Positions 1 to 7,758 of a stretch of 33,658 bases of DNA are shown here, in pieces. The notes beneath the pieces are model-generated. The model saw only the letters and a list, made by a program, of their open reading frames with translations. It had not been told where the DNA came from and did not search any database. Position 1 is the stretch's first letter. The number at the start of each line of letters is the position of its first letter. The position numbers and the translations under genes are program-made. The stretch comes from Phycisphaerales bacterium. GTDB taxonomy: Bacteria > Planctomycetota > Phycisphaerae > Phycisphaerales > UBA1924. The DNA is taken from the NCBI GenBank assembly GCA_020427395.1, contig JAGQON010000035.1, forward strand, positions 1 to 33,658, given 5' to 3'.

Positions 1-1545
1 CAGGGCATCGGCATCTCGGCCGCGGGCATGTACGGGCTCATGACCACCGGCAAGCCCATGGTCATCACCACGCGCCCCCATAAGAACAAGCCCGCCCATC
101 ACCTCGAGCTTGCGATGGACACGACCAAGAACAAGCCCGAGGTCACCGTCGATATCGAAACCGAGGACTTCCCCGCCGGCACCGGCACTCGTGTTTCCAT
201 CGAGATGGAAGCCAAGTTCTTCCGCGGCAAGGGCAGTGTCGAGACCTACCTCGAGCAGACCGCCATCTCCAACCCCCACTGCTCCATCACATTCATCCCG
301 CCAGACAAAGCCAACGAGAACCCCGACCTCGCCGAGGCCGATCCGGACATCACGGCCGACGAGCAGGGCGTGATCCGAACGCAGGAGTTCTCCGATCGGA
401 TCGTCTACCCGCGCACCGTGGATGAGCTCCCGCCCGAGACCGAAGAGATCAAGCCCCACCCGTACGGCGTGGAGCTGGGCACCTTTCTCACCAAGCTCAA
501 GCAGACCGACGAGAAGCAGCTGACCGGGTTCTTCAAGAACGAGTTCTGCCGCGTGCCGCCGAGCATTGTTACCGAGGTCACCAAGGCCGCTTCCACCAAA
601 TCCAAATCCTTCTCCGGCGGCACCTGGGTGAACTCGCTGGACTCCAACGACGCCGAGAAGATCTACAAGGCATTGCAGGAATCCAAGCTCCGCGCCCCGC
701 CAACGGACTGCCTGAGTCCCATCGGCGTCAAAACCATGCTCGCCGGACTGCTCAAGGGCGTGAAGGCGGAGTTCTACACCGCCTCGACCCGAAAGCCGGC
801 AGTGTACCGCGGCAACCCCTTCCAGATCGAAGCCGCCATCGCCTACGGCGGCGAACTCCCGGGCGATCAGCAGGCACGGGTCATCCGCTACGCCAACCGC
901 GTGCCGCTGCTTTATCAGCAGTCCGCGTGCTCGGCGTTCAAGTCGGTGGTGGATACCAGCTGGAAGAATTACGGGCTCCAGCAACCCCGCGGCGGGGCTC
1001 CGGTCGGGCCGCTCGTCGTCATGATCCACATGGCCTCGGTCTGGGTGCCGTTCACGAGTGAGTCCAAGGAAGCCATCGCCGACTACGACGACATCCGCAA
1101 GGAGATGCAGCTCGCGCTGCAGGAATGCGGCCGAAAGCTCGGGCAGTACATCCGCCGTCGCCAGCGCATGCGTCGCGACGCACAGAAGCGTGATGTGTTC
1201 GAGCGGTACATCGGCGAGATCGCCAAGGCCTGCAACCACCTCACCAATGTGGATACCAAGCAGTTCTACGACGCGCTGCTCGAGCAGGCCAAGGCGCGGA
1301 CCGAGATCGCCGATGCCCAGCTCGACGACGAGGGCAACTTCATCAAGGACGACCACGGCCGCCTCGCCAAGGCCGACGATGTGATCATTCTCGACTCCGT
1401 CGCCAACCCGGACGCCACGCCCGATGGCGACGATTCGACCGTCGAGGCCAAGCCGACCAAGAAACGCTCGGCCAAGAAGGCGTCCAAAAAGAAGCGATCC
1501 ACCAAGCAGAACACCAAGTCAGCCGCCGGGCTGTTCGGAGGCTAA
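1..1545 (+). CDS. top6B: DNA topoisomerase VI subunit B (5' partial)
   Basis: ATPase subunit of type IIB topoisomerase VI, which with subunit A passes one duplex through another using ATP. The frame is open from base 1, which encodes QGIGISAAGMYGLMTTGKP, the conserved glycine-rich lid of the GHKL ATP site. The N-box and first part of the ATPase domain lie upstream of the window. Further family motifs follow: CLSPIG in the H2TH region, NPFQIEAAIAYGG and RYANRVPLLYQ (about 886-918) in the transducer. The last 30 or so residues are a Lys/Ser/Ala-rich tail, which is not part of the archaeal core. It ends 3 nt before the subunit A start, so the two are probably co-transcribed. Topo VI is typical of archaea and rarer in bacteria. 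Family assignment is secure; the role of the tail is unknown. Confidence 0.95.
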   Translation, partial: QGIGISAAGMYGLMTTGKPMVITTRPHKNKPAHHLELAMDTTKNKPEVTVDIETEDFPAGTGTRVSIEMEAKFFRGKGSVETYLEQTAISNPHCSITFIPPDKANENPDLAEADPDITADEQGVIRTQEFSDRIVYPRTVDELPPETEEIKPHPYGVELGTFLTKLKQTDEKQLTGFFKNEFCRVPPSIVTEVTKAASTKSKSFSGGTWVNSLDSNDAEKIYKALQESKLRAPPTDCLSPIGVKTMLAGLLKGVKAEFYTASTRKPAVYRGNPFQIEAAIAYGGELPGDQQARVIRYANRVPLLYQQSACSAFKSVVDTSWKNYGLQQPRGGAPVGPLVVMIHMASVWVPFTSESKEAIADYDDIRKEMQLALQECGRKLGQYIRRRQRMRRDAQKRDVFERYIGEIAKACNHLTNVDTKQFYDALLEQAKARTEIADAQLDDEGNFIKDDHGRLAKADDVIILDSVANPDATPDGDDSTVEAKPTKKRSAKKASKKKRSTKQNTKSAAGLFGG

Positions 1546-1548
1546 CCC

Positions 1549-2784
1549 ATGGCCAAGAAGAAAATCGTCAAGAAGAAGGTCGTGAAGAAGGCACCTGCCA
1601 AGGCCGCTTCCAAGAAGACCACCAAGAAGGTCGCCAAGAAAACGACCAAGAAGACCCCCACCGCCAAGCGGGTCAAGTCGCACGCGCGGGCCGAGCGGGA
1701 TGCGCAGACCTCCGACAAGCTCACCGGGCTGGCGCAGAACATCGTGGATTCGGTTTTCGCCGGCAAGGAGCCGGAGATGGATGTTCCCGTGCGGGCCGCG
1801 TCCAACACGAACTGGAACGAGAAGAAACGCATCCTCGAGATGGGCGACTCCGTCGGCAACCGCCAGCTCTTCAATCTCGGGCAGGCCCGCAAGTTCATGC
1901 AGACCCTGCTGCACTCCACCTCCGTGAGCGACCTCATCGAGCAGGACAAGACATCCTCGCTCCGTGGCATGTTCTACAAGTCGCTGCACACCATCGAGGG
2001 CACCAAGGAGAAGACCTTCGACGACCAGACCGAGTCCGACGGCATCCTTGAGGACCTCGAGGTCTCGCTGGGTTCGCTGCGTGAAGAGCTGCACATCTTC
2101 GCCAAGAAGCGCGGCACCATGGTCGGCAATATCACCGTCATCGACTCCGGCGACGAGATCAACTGCCGAAAGATGGGCTCGGGCGGCTACGCCATCCCCT
2201 CGATCTGCGAGCCCGATGTCATCCAGTTCAAGGATGTCAAAGCCGACTTCATCCTCCATGTCGAGAAGGACACCGTCTGGCAGCGATTCAACGAGGACCG
2301 CTTCTGGGAACAGCACAACTGCATCCTCACCGAAGGCTCAGGGCAGCCAACCCGCGGCGTCCGCCGCATGCTCCACCGCCTCCACACCGAGCACAAGCTC
2401 CCCGTCTACTGCCTCCTCGACTGCGACCCCTGGGGGCACTACATCTACTCCGTCATCAAACAGGGCTCCATCTCCCTCGCCTTCGAATCCCAGCGCCTCG
2501 CCATCCCCGACGCCAAGTTCCTCGGCATCCGCGCCATCGACTACGACCGCTGCGAACTCTCCGATGATGTCAAAATCTCCCTCAACGAGCGTGACATCAC
2601 CCGAGCCAAACAGATCGCCGCCTACCCCTGGTTCGAGAAGGACAAGCAGTGGCAGAAGGAGATCAAGAAGATGCTGACCAACGGCTTCAAGATGGAAGTG
2701 GAATCGCTGATTACGAAGGACATCTCCTATGTGACCGAGGAATATGTGCCAGCACGGCTCAAGGCGAAGGATTGGTTGGGGTAA
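1549..2784 (+). CDS. top6A: DNA topoisomerase VI subunit A (Spo11-like)
   Basis: DNA-cleaving subunit of topoisomerase VI, 411 aa. The first 50 or so residues are a lysine-rich histone-H1-like tail (KKVVKKAPAKAASKK and similar). The winged-helix CAP domain carries SSLRGMFYKS, where Tyr143 aligns with the catalytic tyrosine of Spo11/TopVIA. The Toprim domain shows HVEKDTVW (Glu239) and LLDCDPWGHYIY (Asp291, Asp293), the expected metal-binding acidic residues. The ATG lies 3 nt after the subunit B stop and is preceded by TTCGGAGG, a good ribosome-binding site inside the end of subunit B. Without the tail the length matches the family (about 360-390 aa). All catalytic residues are intact, so the enzyme should be active with subunit B. 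Confidence 0.95.
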   Translation: MAKKKIVKKKVVKKAPAKAASKKTTKKVAKKTTKKTPTAKRVKSHARAERDAQTSDKLTGLAQNIVDSVFAGKEPEMDVPVRAASNTNWNEKKRILEMGDSVGNRQLFNLGQARKFMQTLLHSTSVSDLIEQDKTSSLRGMFYKSLHTIEGTKEKTFDDQTESDGILEDLEVSLGSLREELHIFAKKRGTMVGNITVIDSGDEINCRKMGSGGYAIPSICEPDVIQFKDVKADFILHVEKDTVWQRFNEDRFWEQHNCILTEGSGQPTRGVRRMLHRLHTEHKLPVYCLLDCDPWGHYIYSVIKQGSISLAFESQRLAIPDAKFLGIRAIDYDRCELSDDVKISLNERDITRAKQIAAYPWFEKDKQWQKEIKKMLTNGFKMEVESLITKDISYVTEEYVPARLKAKDWLG

Positions 2785-2788
2785 AGTT

Positions 2789-3670
2789 ATGCATACCTGC
2801 TCCAGGCCGAGTAGTTATTTCAAATACACAAGCGCCGAAACAGCTTCGCTTATCCTTGAAAACAAAACTTTGCGATGGTCTAGTCCGCTACTGTTTAATG
2901 ATCCATTTGATGTGCGGATCAGACTTTCATTTGGCCTTTTTGATACAAGCTTGAGAGAGAAGTTTCGTGATCGGTGGCTAGAGCTACTGCGGAGTCCTAA
3001 GGATATCCCATTGCGACCTGGGTCTACAATTGATCAAGATTTGATAAACGACCCTGATTGCAGGCTCTACCTAATATCGCACATTGACGAGATGGTTGAT
3101 GAGTCTTTGCAAGAGATGGCCAAGTATGAAAAATTTATGAATGAAACTCGCTACATGCCAATGCTGAGGCAATCGAGAGTACTCTGCAAATCAGAAGTAC
3201 CCGACAGTCACTTGATGTGGTCTCATTACTCCGATTTTCATAAAGGCGTCGTACTAGAACTGGGGACATCAGACCCTGATTCGGCGTGGAATGGATCTAG
3301 ACAGGTTTTATACTCTGATCGAAGTGTTATCGGCTTTGATAACACTCGATGGATAGATTACTTCTGCAGTGTAGGCCCTCCTCCACCTGGGGATAGCTTT
3401 GCAGATGCACACCTGTTGACTAAGCACAATGATTGGGCTTACGAGAAAGAGTGGAGAACATTTTGGAAAGGCGATGCGGATGTTCCGGGAATTATGGATA
3501 TCCCATATGAGCCCCACGAAATTGATGCAGTCTATTTTGGCATACGATGCAGCAAGCAGATTAGATCTGATCTTATGAATAAAGCCGCTCAATCAGGAAT
3601 CAAGCCTAGATATTTCTCGGCTACATTTGATGAATACAGGCATTCGCTTGTATTTGAGCCGTATGAGTGA
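2789..3670 (+). CDS. DUF2971 domain protein, compositionally foreign
   Basis: A 293-aa protein with the DUF2971 hallmark near its N-terminus: YFKYTSAETASLIL followed by FNDPFD. The family has no settled biochemical role; members are often found in accessory or defence-associated regions, so a defence link here is only inference. The ATG at 2789 is preferred over an upstream ATG at 2744 because the family similarity starts right after it and it avoids a long overlap with the topoisomerase gene. It starts 4 nt after the subunit A stop. Base composition differs from its neighbours: 26 of 60 bases are G/C at 2821-2880 and 23 of 60 at 3121-3180, against 36 of 60 at 2041-2100. That suggests recent acquisition. 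Confidence 0.8.
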   Translation: MHTCSRPSSYFKYTSAETASLILENKTLRWSSPLLFNDPFDVRIRLSFGLFDTSLREKFRDRWLELLRSPKDIPLRPGSTIDQDLINDPDCRLYLISHIDEMVDESLQEMAKYEKFMNETRYMPMLRQSRVLCKSEVPDSHLMWSHYSDFHKGVVLELGTSDPDSAWNGSRQVLYSDRSVIGFDNTRWIDYFCSVGPPPPGDSFADAHLLTKHNDWAYEKEWRTFWKGDADVPGIMDIPYEPHEIDAVYFGIRCSKQIRSDLMNKAAQSGIKPRYFSATFDEYRHSLVFEPYE

Positions 3671-3759
3671 TCTTGTTCCTAAGCGGAGTTCCGGCTGGAT
3701 GCCCTCCTCCAACTCAAAGATCGAATGATGCCAATCCACAACCACCTACACTCCCCCGC

Positions 3760-4146
3760 ATGCCCCCACACACCCACAAAACCCCAAGCCTCCCCCTGAT
3801 CTTCGGCACCTGCTTCACACTCGCCCTCACCCTATTCAGCACCTACCAACTCATCACCGACACGCCAAACCAGCGCCTCTGGTTCATCGTCACATCAATA
3901 CTCGCCCTCGGCACACTCGCCGCCGTCGCCAAAATCAAACGACAACGCGTCACCATTTACCCCGACAGGATCGAGTTCCAATCCCTCTGGGACCACGGCA
4001 CAATCTACCGCAAAGACATCATCAAAATCTACGCCATCCCAACCACATCCATCCGCCACAAAGACACCATGCGCTACGAACTCCCCATGATCCGAGGCCT
4101 CACCCAAACCCTCCAAGCATGGCTCGCAGAAGAACCGACCGAGTAA
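3760..4146 (+). CDS. Small two-helix membrane protein, function unknown
   Basis: A 128-aa protein with two predicted membrane segments, about residues 12-32 (LPLIFGTCFTLALTLFSTYQ) and 41-57 (WFIVTSILALGTLAAVA). They are followed by a soluble part (VTIYPDRIEFQSLWDHGTIYRKD) whose layout resembles small bacterial PH-like domains. The reading frame is open from a GTG at 3667 that overlaps the previous stop, but that extension is proline-rich and unlike a protein N-terminus, so the ATG at 3760 is chosen. The family was not recognised. It lies between the DUF2971 gene and the ASCH-domain gene on the same strand. Confidence 0.55.
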   Translation: MPPHTHKTPSLPLIFGTCFTLALTLFSTYQLITDTPNQRLWFIVTSILALGTLAAVAKIKRQRVTIYPDRIEFQSLWDHGTIYRKDIIKIYAIPTTSIRHKDTMRYELPMIRGLTQTLQAWLAEEPTE

Positions 4147-4191
4147 CTCAACGCTCAGTGCCGCCTGTTCTCAATTCCTACAATCGACCAC

Positions 4192-5118
4192 ATGCACGAT
4201 CCCAATTACGAACGCACCCACCGCCTCATCACCAAGGGATATCCTCTCGACATTCTCCCCACCGAGGAAGAACTTGAACGCGTCGACCAGATGGATCCGT
4301 GCGAGTGCCCACGCCGCTACTGCTGGCATTGGAACTGGATCAACCATGCATGGGACAAGTCCTTAGCAGAAGGCTGCGGCGCCAATCGCACCGGAACCAA
4401 CATCCACGGTCGACCAATCCACCCGTTCCATACCACACCCTGCAAACGCCTCGACCCATCAAACCCCAAAGACCACTTCGAGCCCAATGAACCCGCCATG
4501 CTCGAAGACGGCATCCCCGAAGGCCGCTGGGACTGCGGCGACAAGAAACAAAGCCGGGTGCCCTCCTTCGACTCGAAGAGTGAAGGAGGACAAAGTGCAG
4601 CCGCGTACCATCGCAACATGCCCGACACGCACACCCCCACCATCCACGCCTTCATCGACCGCTATCTCGCCCAGCCCAGCGCACGCCAGTTCAACCCCAA
4701 CGACTTCCTCGTCGACACCTTCGGCGACTCCCCCGAGATGGCCGACCGCCTCCTCGCCCTCGTGCTCGCTGGCACAAAGACCGCCACCTGCTCATCCCTC
4801 TGGGCATGGGAACACGAGCACGCGGCCCCGCTCACACCCGGCACCCACGCCGTCATCCTCGACGGCGCCAACACCCCGCGCTGCATCATCGAAACAACGC
4901 AGGCCCCGATCGTCCCCTACAACCAGGTCACCGCCGACTTCGCACGGGCCGAAGGCGAACACACCCCCCTCGACCTCCCCGACGAGCAGGTCCTCGACCA
5001 CTGGCGACAGGGCCACTGGGCCTACTTCAGTCGCACCCTCCCACCGCTCGGGCTCACGCCAAGCCAAGGCATGCCCGTGATCTGCGAACGCTTCCGAGTC
5101 ATCTACGCCGAGCAATGA
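4192..5118 (+). CDS. ASCH-domain protein with Cys/Trp-rich N-terminal region
   Basis: A 308-aa protein in two parts. Residues 143-308 form an ASCH domain of the YhfF type (RNA-binding PUA-like fold): MADRLLALVLAGTKTATCSS, then PLTPGTHAVILDG and a closing segment ending VICERFRVIY. Residues 1-142 are unrelated to ASCH and carry a Cys/Trp-rich stretch (PCECPRRYCWHWNWINHAWD); I do not recognise that part. The ASCH part has its own ATG at 4618 and on its own would be a normal-length YhfF-like protein (166 aa). The gene is therefore either a true fusion or two former genes joined in frame. A strong hairpin (4562-4589) lies just before the junction. A role in RNA binding or translation is inferred from the ASCH fold only. 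Confidence 0.65.
   Translation: MHDPNYERTHRLITKGYPLDILPTEEELERVDQMDPCECPRRYCWHWNWINHAWDKSLAEGCGANRTGTNIHGRPIHPFHTTPCKRLDPSNPKDHFEPNEPAMLEDGIPEGRWDCGDKKQSRVPSFDSKSEGGQSAAAYHRNMPDTHTPTIHAFIDRYLAQPSARQFNPNDFLVDTFGDSPEMADRLLALVLAGTKTATCSSLWAWEHEHAAPLTPGTHAVILDGANTPRCIIETTQAPIVPYNQVTADFARAEGEHTPLDLPDEQVLDHWRQGHWAYFSRTLPPLGLTPSQGMPVICERFRVIYAEQ
4562..4589. repeat. Perfect inverted repeat inside the ASCH-protein gene
   Basis: CCTCCTTC (4562-4569) and GAAGGAGG (4582-4589) are perfect reverse complements. The spacer contains a second pair, ACTC/GAGT, around a GAA loop. The result is a long hairpin with one bulged base, placed between the unknown N-terminal part and the ASCH domain. No T-run follows. 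It may be the scar of a small inserted palindromic element or a coincidence of coding sequence. Confidence 0.6.
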
Positions 5119-5387
5119 ACGCTGGGTGCCATGCAGGTGTCGTCCCCGGCTCCTGCATGCCCTTCCTCCTTCACGCAGCCACTCAGCAACTCTCGGTGGC
5201 AAATCTTCTCTTGCTCCTATCCCGCAGTCTCCCTGCGACTTACAGCATTGTCCTCTCAATCCACACCAGTGAAGACCCACTTATTCTCGGACTTCACTGG
5301 CACCACCGCCCCAAATCATGCAGATATAGGGAGATCCACCCGGCGGATGAAGCCGCCGCACACACTCGACAGAGGGGAACCCAAAGC
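5119..5387. other. Intergenic region with a leader hairpin
   Basis: No convincing gene is seen in these 269 bases. A perfect 6-bp inverted repeat, CGGCGG (5341-5346) and CCGCCG (5353-5358), would form a hairpin in the leader of the following PEP-CTERM gene, about 30 bases before its ATG. No clear promoter could be picked by eye. Confidence 0.4.
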
Positions 5388-5987
5388 ATGAAGTTCGCAC
5401 TCGCCGCATCCGCGGCCATCGCCGTTGCTACGCTCAGCGCCAACGCGGGCATCTACCAGACTGTCACCGTCGACTTCGACGACCAGCCCGGCGGCTTCAA
5501 CCCGCCCGCGGTGACAGACGGCCTCTTCTCGCCATTCGTCACCTTCAGCACCCAGGCAAATCATGTGCTGCTGATCTTCAACGGTGCCGGATTCGTTGGC
5601 GGCTCGAACCCCAACACCCTCACCGCGGCCGAGTCGATCAGCGCCAGCGACTTCAACTCAGACATCTACATGGACTTCACCGACGCCGCGCAGAATGTCT
5701 CGCTCGACATCCTGTCCGACAATGACTCGGGTGTGATCGCAGCGATCAATGTCTTCCACGCTGGCGGCATGTCCACGGTCGATATCGTCGGCAACGGCAA
5801 CTTCAGCGACGCGATCCCCACCGATCTCTCGTCATTCGTCGATGTCACCCGCATCGAACTCGTCGATATCACCGACGAGTTCGGCCTGTCCATCGACAAC
5901 CTCACCTTCGACGCCCCGGTCCCCTCGCCCGGCACCATCGCTCTCCTCGGGCTTGCCGGCCTCACCAGCACCCGGCGTAAGCGCTGA
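5388..5987 (+). CDS. PEP-CTERM-type exported protein
   Basis: A 199-aa exported protein. An N-terminal signal peptide (MKFALAASAAIAVATLSANA) is followed by a beta-rich body starting VTVDFDDQPGG. The C-terminus is a PEP-CTERM sorting tail: VPSPGTIALLGLAG, a short hydrophobic stretch and a basic end (TSTRRKR). Such tails are recognised by exosortase systems, which process proteins for surface or extracellular-matrix display. The ATG at 5388 is chosen because the signal peptide starts there and GAGGGG lies upstream. The frame is open far upstream but without protein-like sequence. A rho-independent terminator follows directly. The substrate or ligand is unknown. Confidence 0.85.
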   Translation: MKFALAASAAIAVATLSANAGIYQTVTVDFDDQPGGFNPPAVTDGLFSPFVTFSTQANHVLLIFNGAGFVGGSNPNTLTAAESISASDFNSDIYMDFTDAAQNVSLDILSDNDSGVIAAINVFHAGGMSTVDIVGNGNFSDAIPTDLSSFVDVTRIELVDITDEFGLSIDNLTFDAPVPSPGTIALLGLAGLTSTRRKR

Positions 5988-6013
5988 TCACAGAGATCCC
6001 AATCTCACACAAG

Positions 6014-6043
6014 GCATGCCGCCCATCAGCGGCATGCTTTTTT
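6014..6043 (+). terminator. Rho-independent terminator of the PEP-CTERM gene
   Basis: A perfect 9-bp stem GCATGCCGC / GCGGCATGC (6014-6022, 6029-6037) with a 6-nt loop is followed by six T (6038-6043). It lies 27 bases after the stop codon and points away from the plus-strand gene. The reverse strand has no T-run, so it probably does not terminate the minus-strand transporter gene. Confidence 0.9.
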
Positions 6044-6060
6044 CGTCTCTTCTCGTTCCG

Positions 6061-7629
6061 CTACCCCGCCCGGTTGGTCTCGAGATAGCGCATCGCCCGA
6101 CCCATGTGGTACACGCTCGTATCCATCCAGCGTACCCGGTCGATGAGTTCCGCCCCGACATCGGCGCCGATCTCACCCCGGGCCAGTCGTTGGATCAGGT
6201 CACGGCGTATCGAGCGGCGGAGTTCGGCGACCTCTTCCAGCGTTGCCGTGATTGATTCCGCGTCCAGCCCGTCGGCCTTGATCGCCTCGCCGAACCGCAC
6301 GAACTCGGCCTCGGCCCGCGATCGCATGGCGTCAATCAGCCCCCGTGTATCCGCGGGGATCTGCTGGTGGTCGATCATGTCCAGCACCTCCGAGAGCTCA
6401 TTGAGATGATCGAGAGCGTGCATCAGGTCCACCTGCTCGCCCAGTTCCTCACCCGCGCCCGACGCGGTCCCCACCTTGGCGATGAAATCGCCGGCCATCG
6501 GCAGCACTTCCAAGCCGTCTTTGTACTCCTGGCGTAGTTGTCCTGGGCACGGCTGATCTCGCAGTACGAAGACACCGTTTGAAACAAAGGCCCCCAGCAC
6601 ATCGAGCAGCGTCCGTCGGGCGGTTTCCATGCCGACCTTGCCGAGCCCGGCGACCGACGGGTCGAGGTGACGCTCGAATGATGAGCGGTGCTCGGGCACG
6701 AGGCGTTCAATCAGGCGCGAGAACCGCCCCACCATCGGCAGGAATACGGCGATGCCGACGACATTGAAGCCGGTGTGGAACCCCGCCAACACCCCCACGC
6801 CCGCGAGGTGTCCGCTGCTGGCTTCCCACTCGCCCACGCCCCACACGAACACCGGGAGCAGGGCGAGGGCGATGAGCCCGGTGAGAATGTTGAAGGCGAT
6901 GTGGGCGACGGCCGTGCGCCGGGCGGCGTTGGTGCCACCGATCGCGGCGATGGCGGCGGTGACGGTCGTGCCAACATTCTGCCCGATCACGAGGGCGGCG
7001 CCCTGGGCGATGTCGATGCCGCCGGTGTGGAGTGCCGCGAGCGTGATGGCCATCGCGGCCGACGACGACTGCATGATGATGGTCATGACGATGCCGACGA
7101 CGACCAGGATCAGGATGGCGGGAACGCCCTCGCCTGCGAATCGTGCGAGGTCGATGTGGGCCGAGAGCCCGCCCATGCCCTCCTGCATCATGCCGATGCC
7201 GAAGAACAGCAGCCCGAAACCTGCGACGGCGGTGCCCAGGGCCGACCACCGCCCGCTTGTGAGCAGACGCAGCAGCGCCCCGATGAAGATCATCGGCAGG
7301 GCCCCGGCCCCGATGGAGAGCTTGAAGCCCAGCATGGACACGATCCAGCCGGTGCTGGTGGTCCCCAGATTGGCGCCGAAGATCACGCCCAGGGCCTGAG
7401 GGAAGGTGATGAGCCCGGCGCTGACGAACCCGATGACCGTCAGCATGGTCGCGCTGGATGATTGCAGGATGGCCGTGATCCCGGTGCCGACGGCCATACC
7501 GCTCAGCGGGCCGCGGATGTAGCGTTTCAGCAGCTCACGGAGGGCGGTGCCCGCGAAGAGCTTGATGCCCTCTGTCAGGAAGAGCATGCCGAGTAAGAAC
7601 AGACCAATCCCACCGAGTGTCGTCACCAT
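6061..7629 (-). CDS. Na/Pi-cotransporter family protein with PhoU-like tail
   Basis: A 522-aa inner-membrane protein of the Na+/phosphate symporter (NptA/PNaS) family. It shows the two inverted-repeat signature motifs: QSSSAT at residues 56-61 with GANLGT at 85-90, and QSSSAA at 187-192 with GQNVGT at 216-221. About eight hydrophobic segments fill the first 310 residues. The C-terminal 200 residues are soluble, acidic and helical, consistent with the PhoU-like domain common in this subfamily. Substrate specificity (phosphate or another anion) cannot be read from sequence. The ATG at 7629 begins directly with the first membrane helix. The gene is divergent from the beta-helix gene at 7759. Confidence 0.92.
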   Translation of the reverse strand: MVTTLGGIGLFLLGMLFLTEGIKLFAGTALRELLKRYIRGPLSGMAVGTGITAILQSSSATMLTVIGFVSAGLITFPQALGVIFGANLGTTSTGWIVSMLGFKLSIGAGALPMIFIGALLRLLTSGRWSALGTAVAGFGLLFFGIGMMQEGMGGLSAHIDLARFAGEGVPAILILVVVGIVMTIIMQSSSAAMAITLAALHTGGIDIAQGAALVIGQNVGTTVTAAIAAIGGTNAARRTAVAHIAFNILTGLIALALLPVFVWGVGEWEASSGHLAGVGVLAGFHTGFNVVGIAVFLPMVGRFSRLIERLVPEHRSSFERHLDPSVAGLGKVGMETARRTLLDVLGAFVSNGVFVLRDQPCPGQLRQEYKDGLEVLPMAGDFIAKVGTASGAGEELGEQVDLMHALDHLNELSEVLDMIDHQQIPADTRGLIDAMRSRAEAEFVRFGEAIKADGLDAESITATLEEVAELRRSIRRDLIQRLARGEIGADVGAELIDRVRWMDTSVYHMGRAMRYLETNRAG

Positions 7630-7686
7630 TGGACGATTCTACAAACCCCGCCGCCTCGACGCTTTTATCCAATCAAGAATCAGTCC

Positions 7687-7714
7687 TTGTCAGATCCGCC
7701 AGGATCGTGATAAT
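7687..7714 (+). promoter_or_regulatory. Candidate sigma70-type promoter for the beta-helix gene
   Basis: TTGTCA (7687-7692) and GATAAT (7709-7714, preceded by GT) are separated by 16 bases and lie 45 bases before the ATG at 7759. Each hexamer matches 5 of 6 consensus positions. Recognised by eye only. Confidence 0.4.
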
Positions 7715-7758
7715 CGAGAGTCTCTGACCCCTGTCATGATTCCAGCGAGGCCGAGCCC

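Noticed and set aside
6688..7461. 257-codon open frame antisense to the Na/Pi-type transporter
   Set aside because: Low-complexity Gly/Asp/Arg/His-rich translation, as expected from the complement of a hydrophobic high-GC gene. The transporter frame has clear family motifs.
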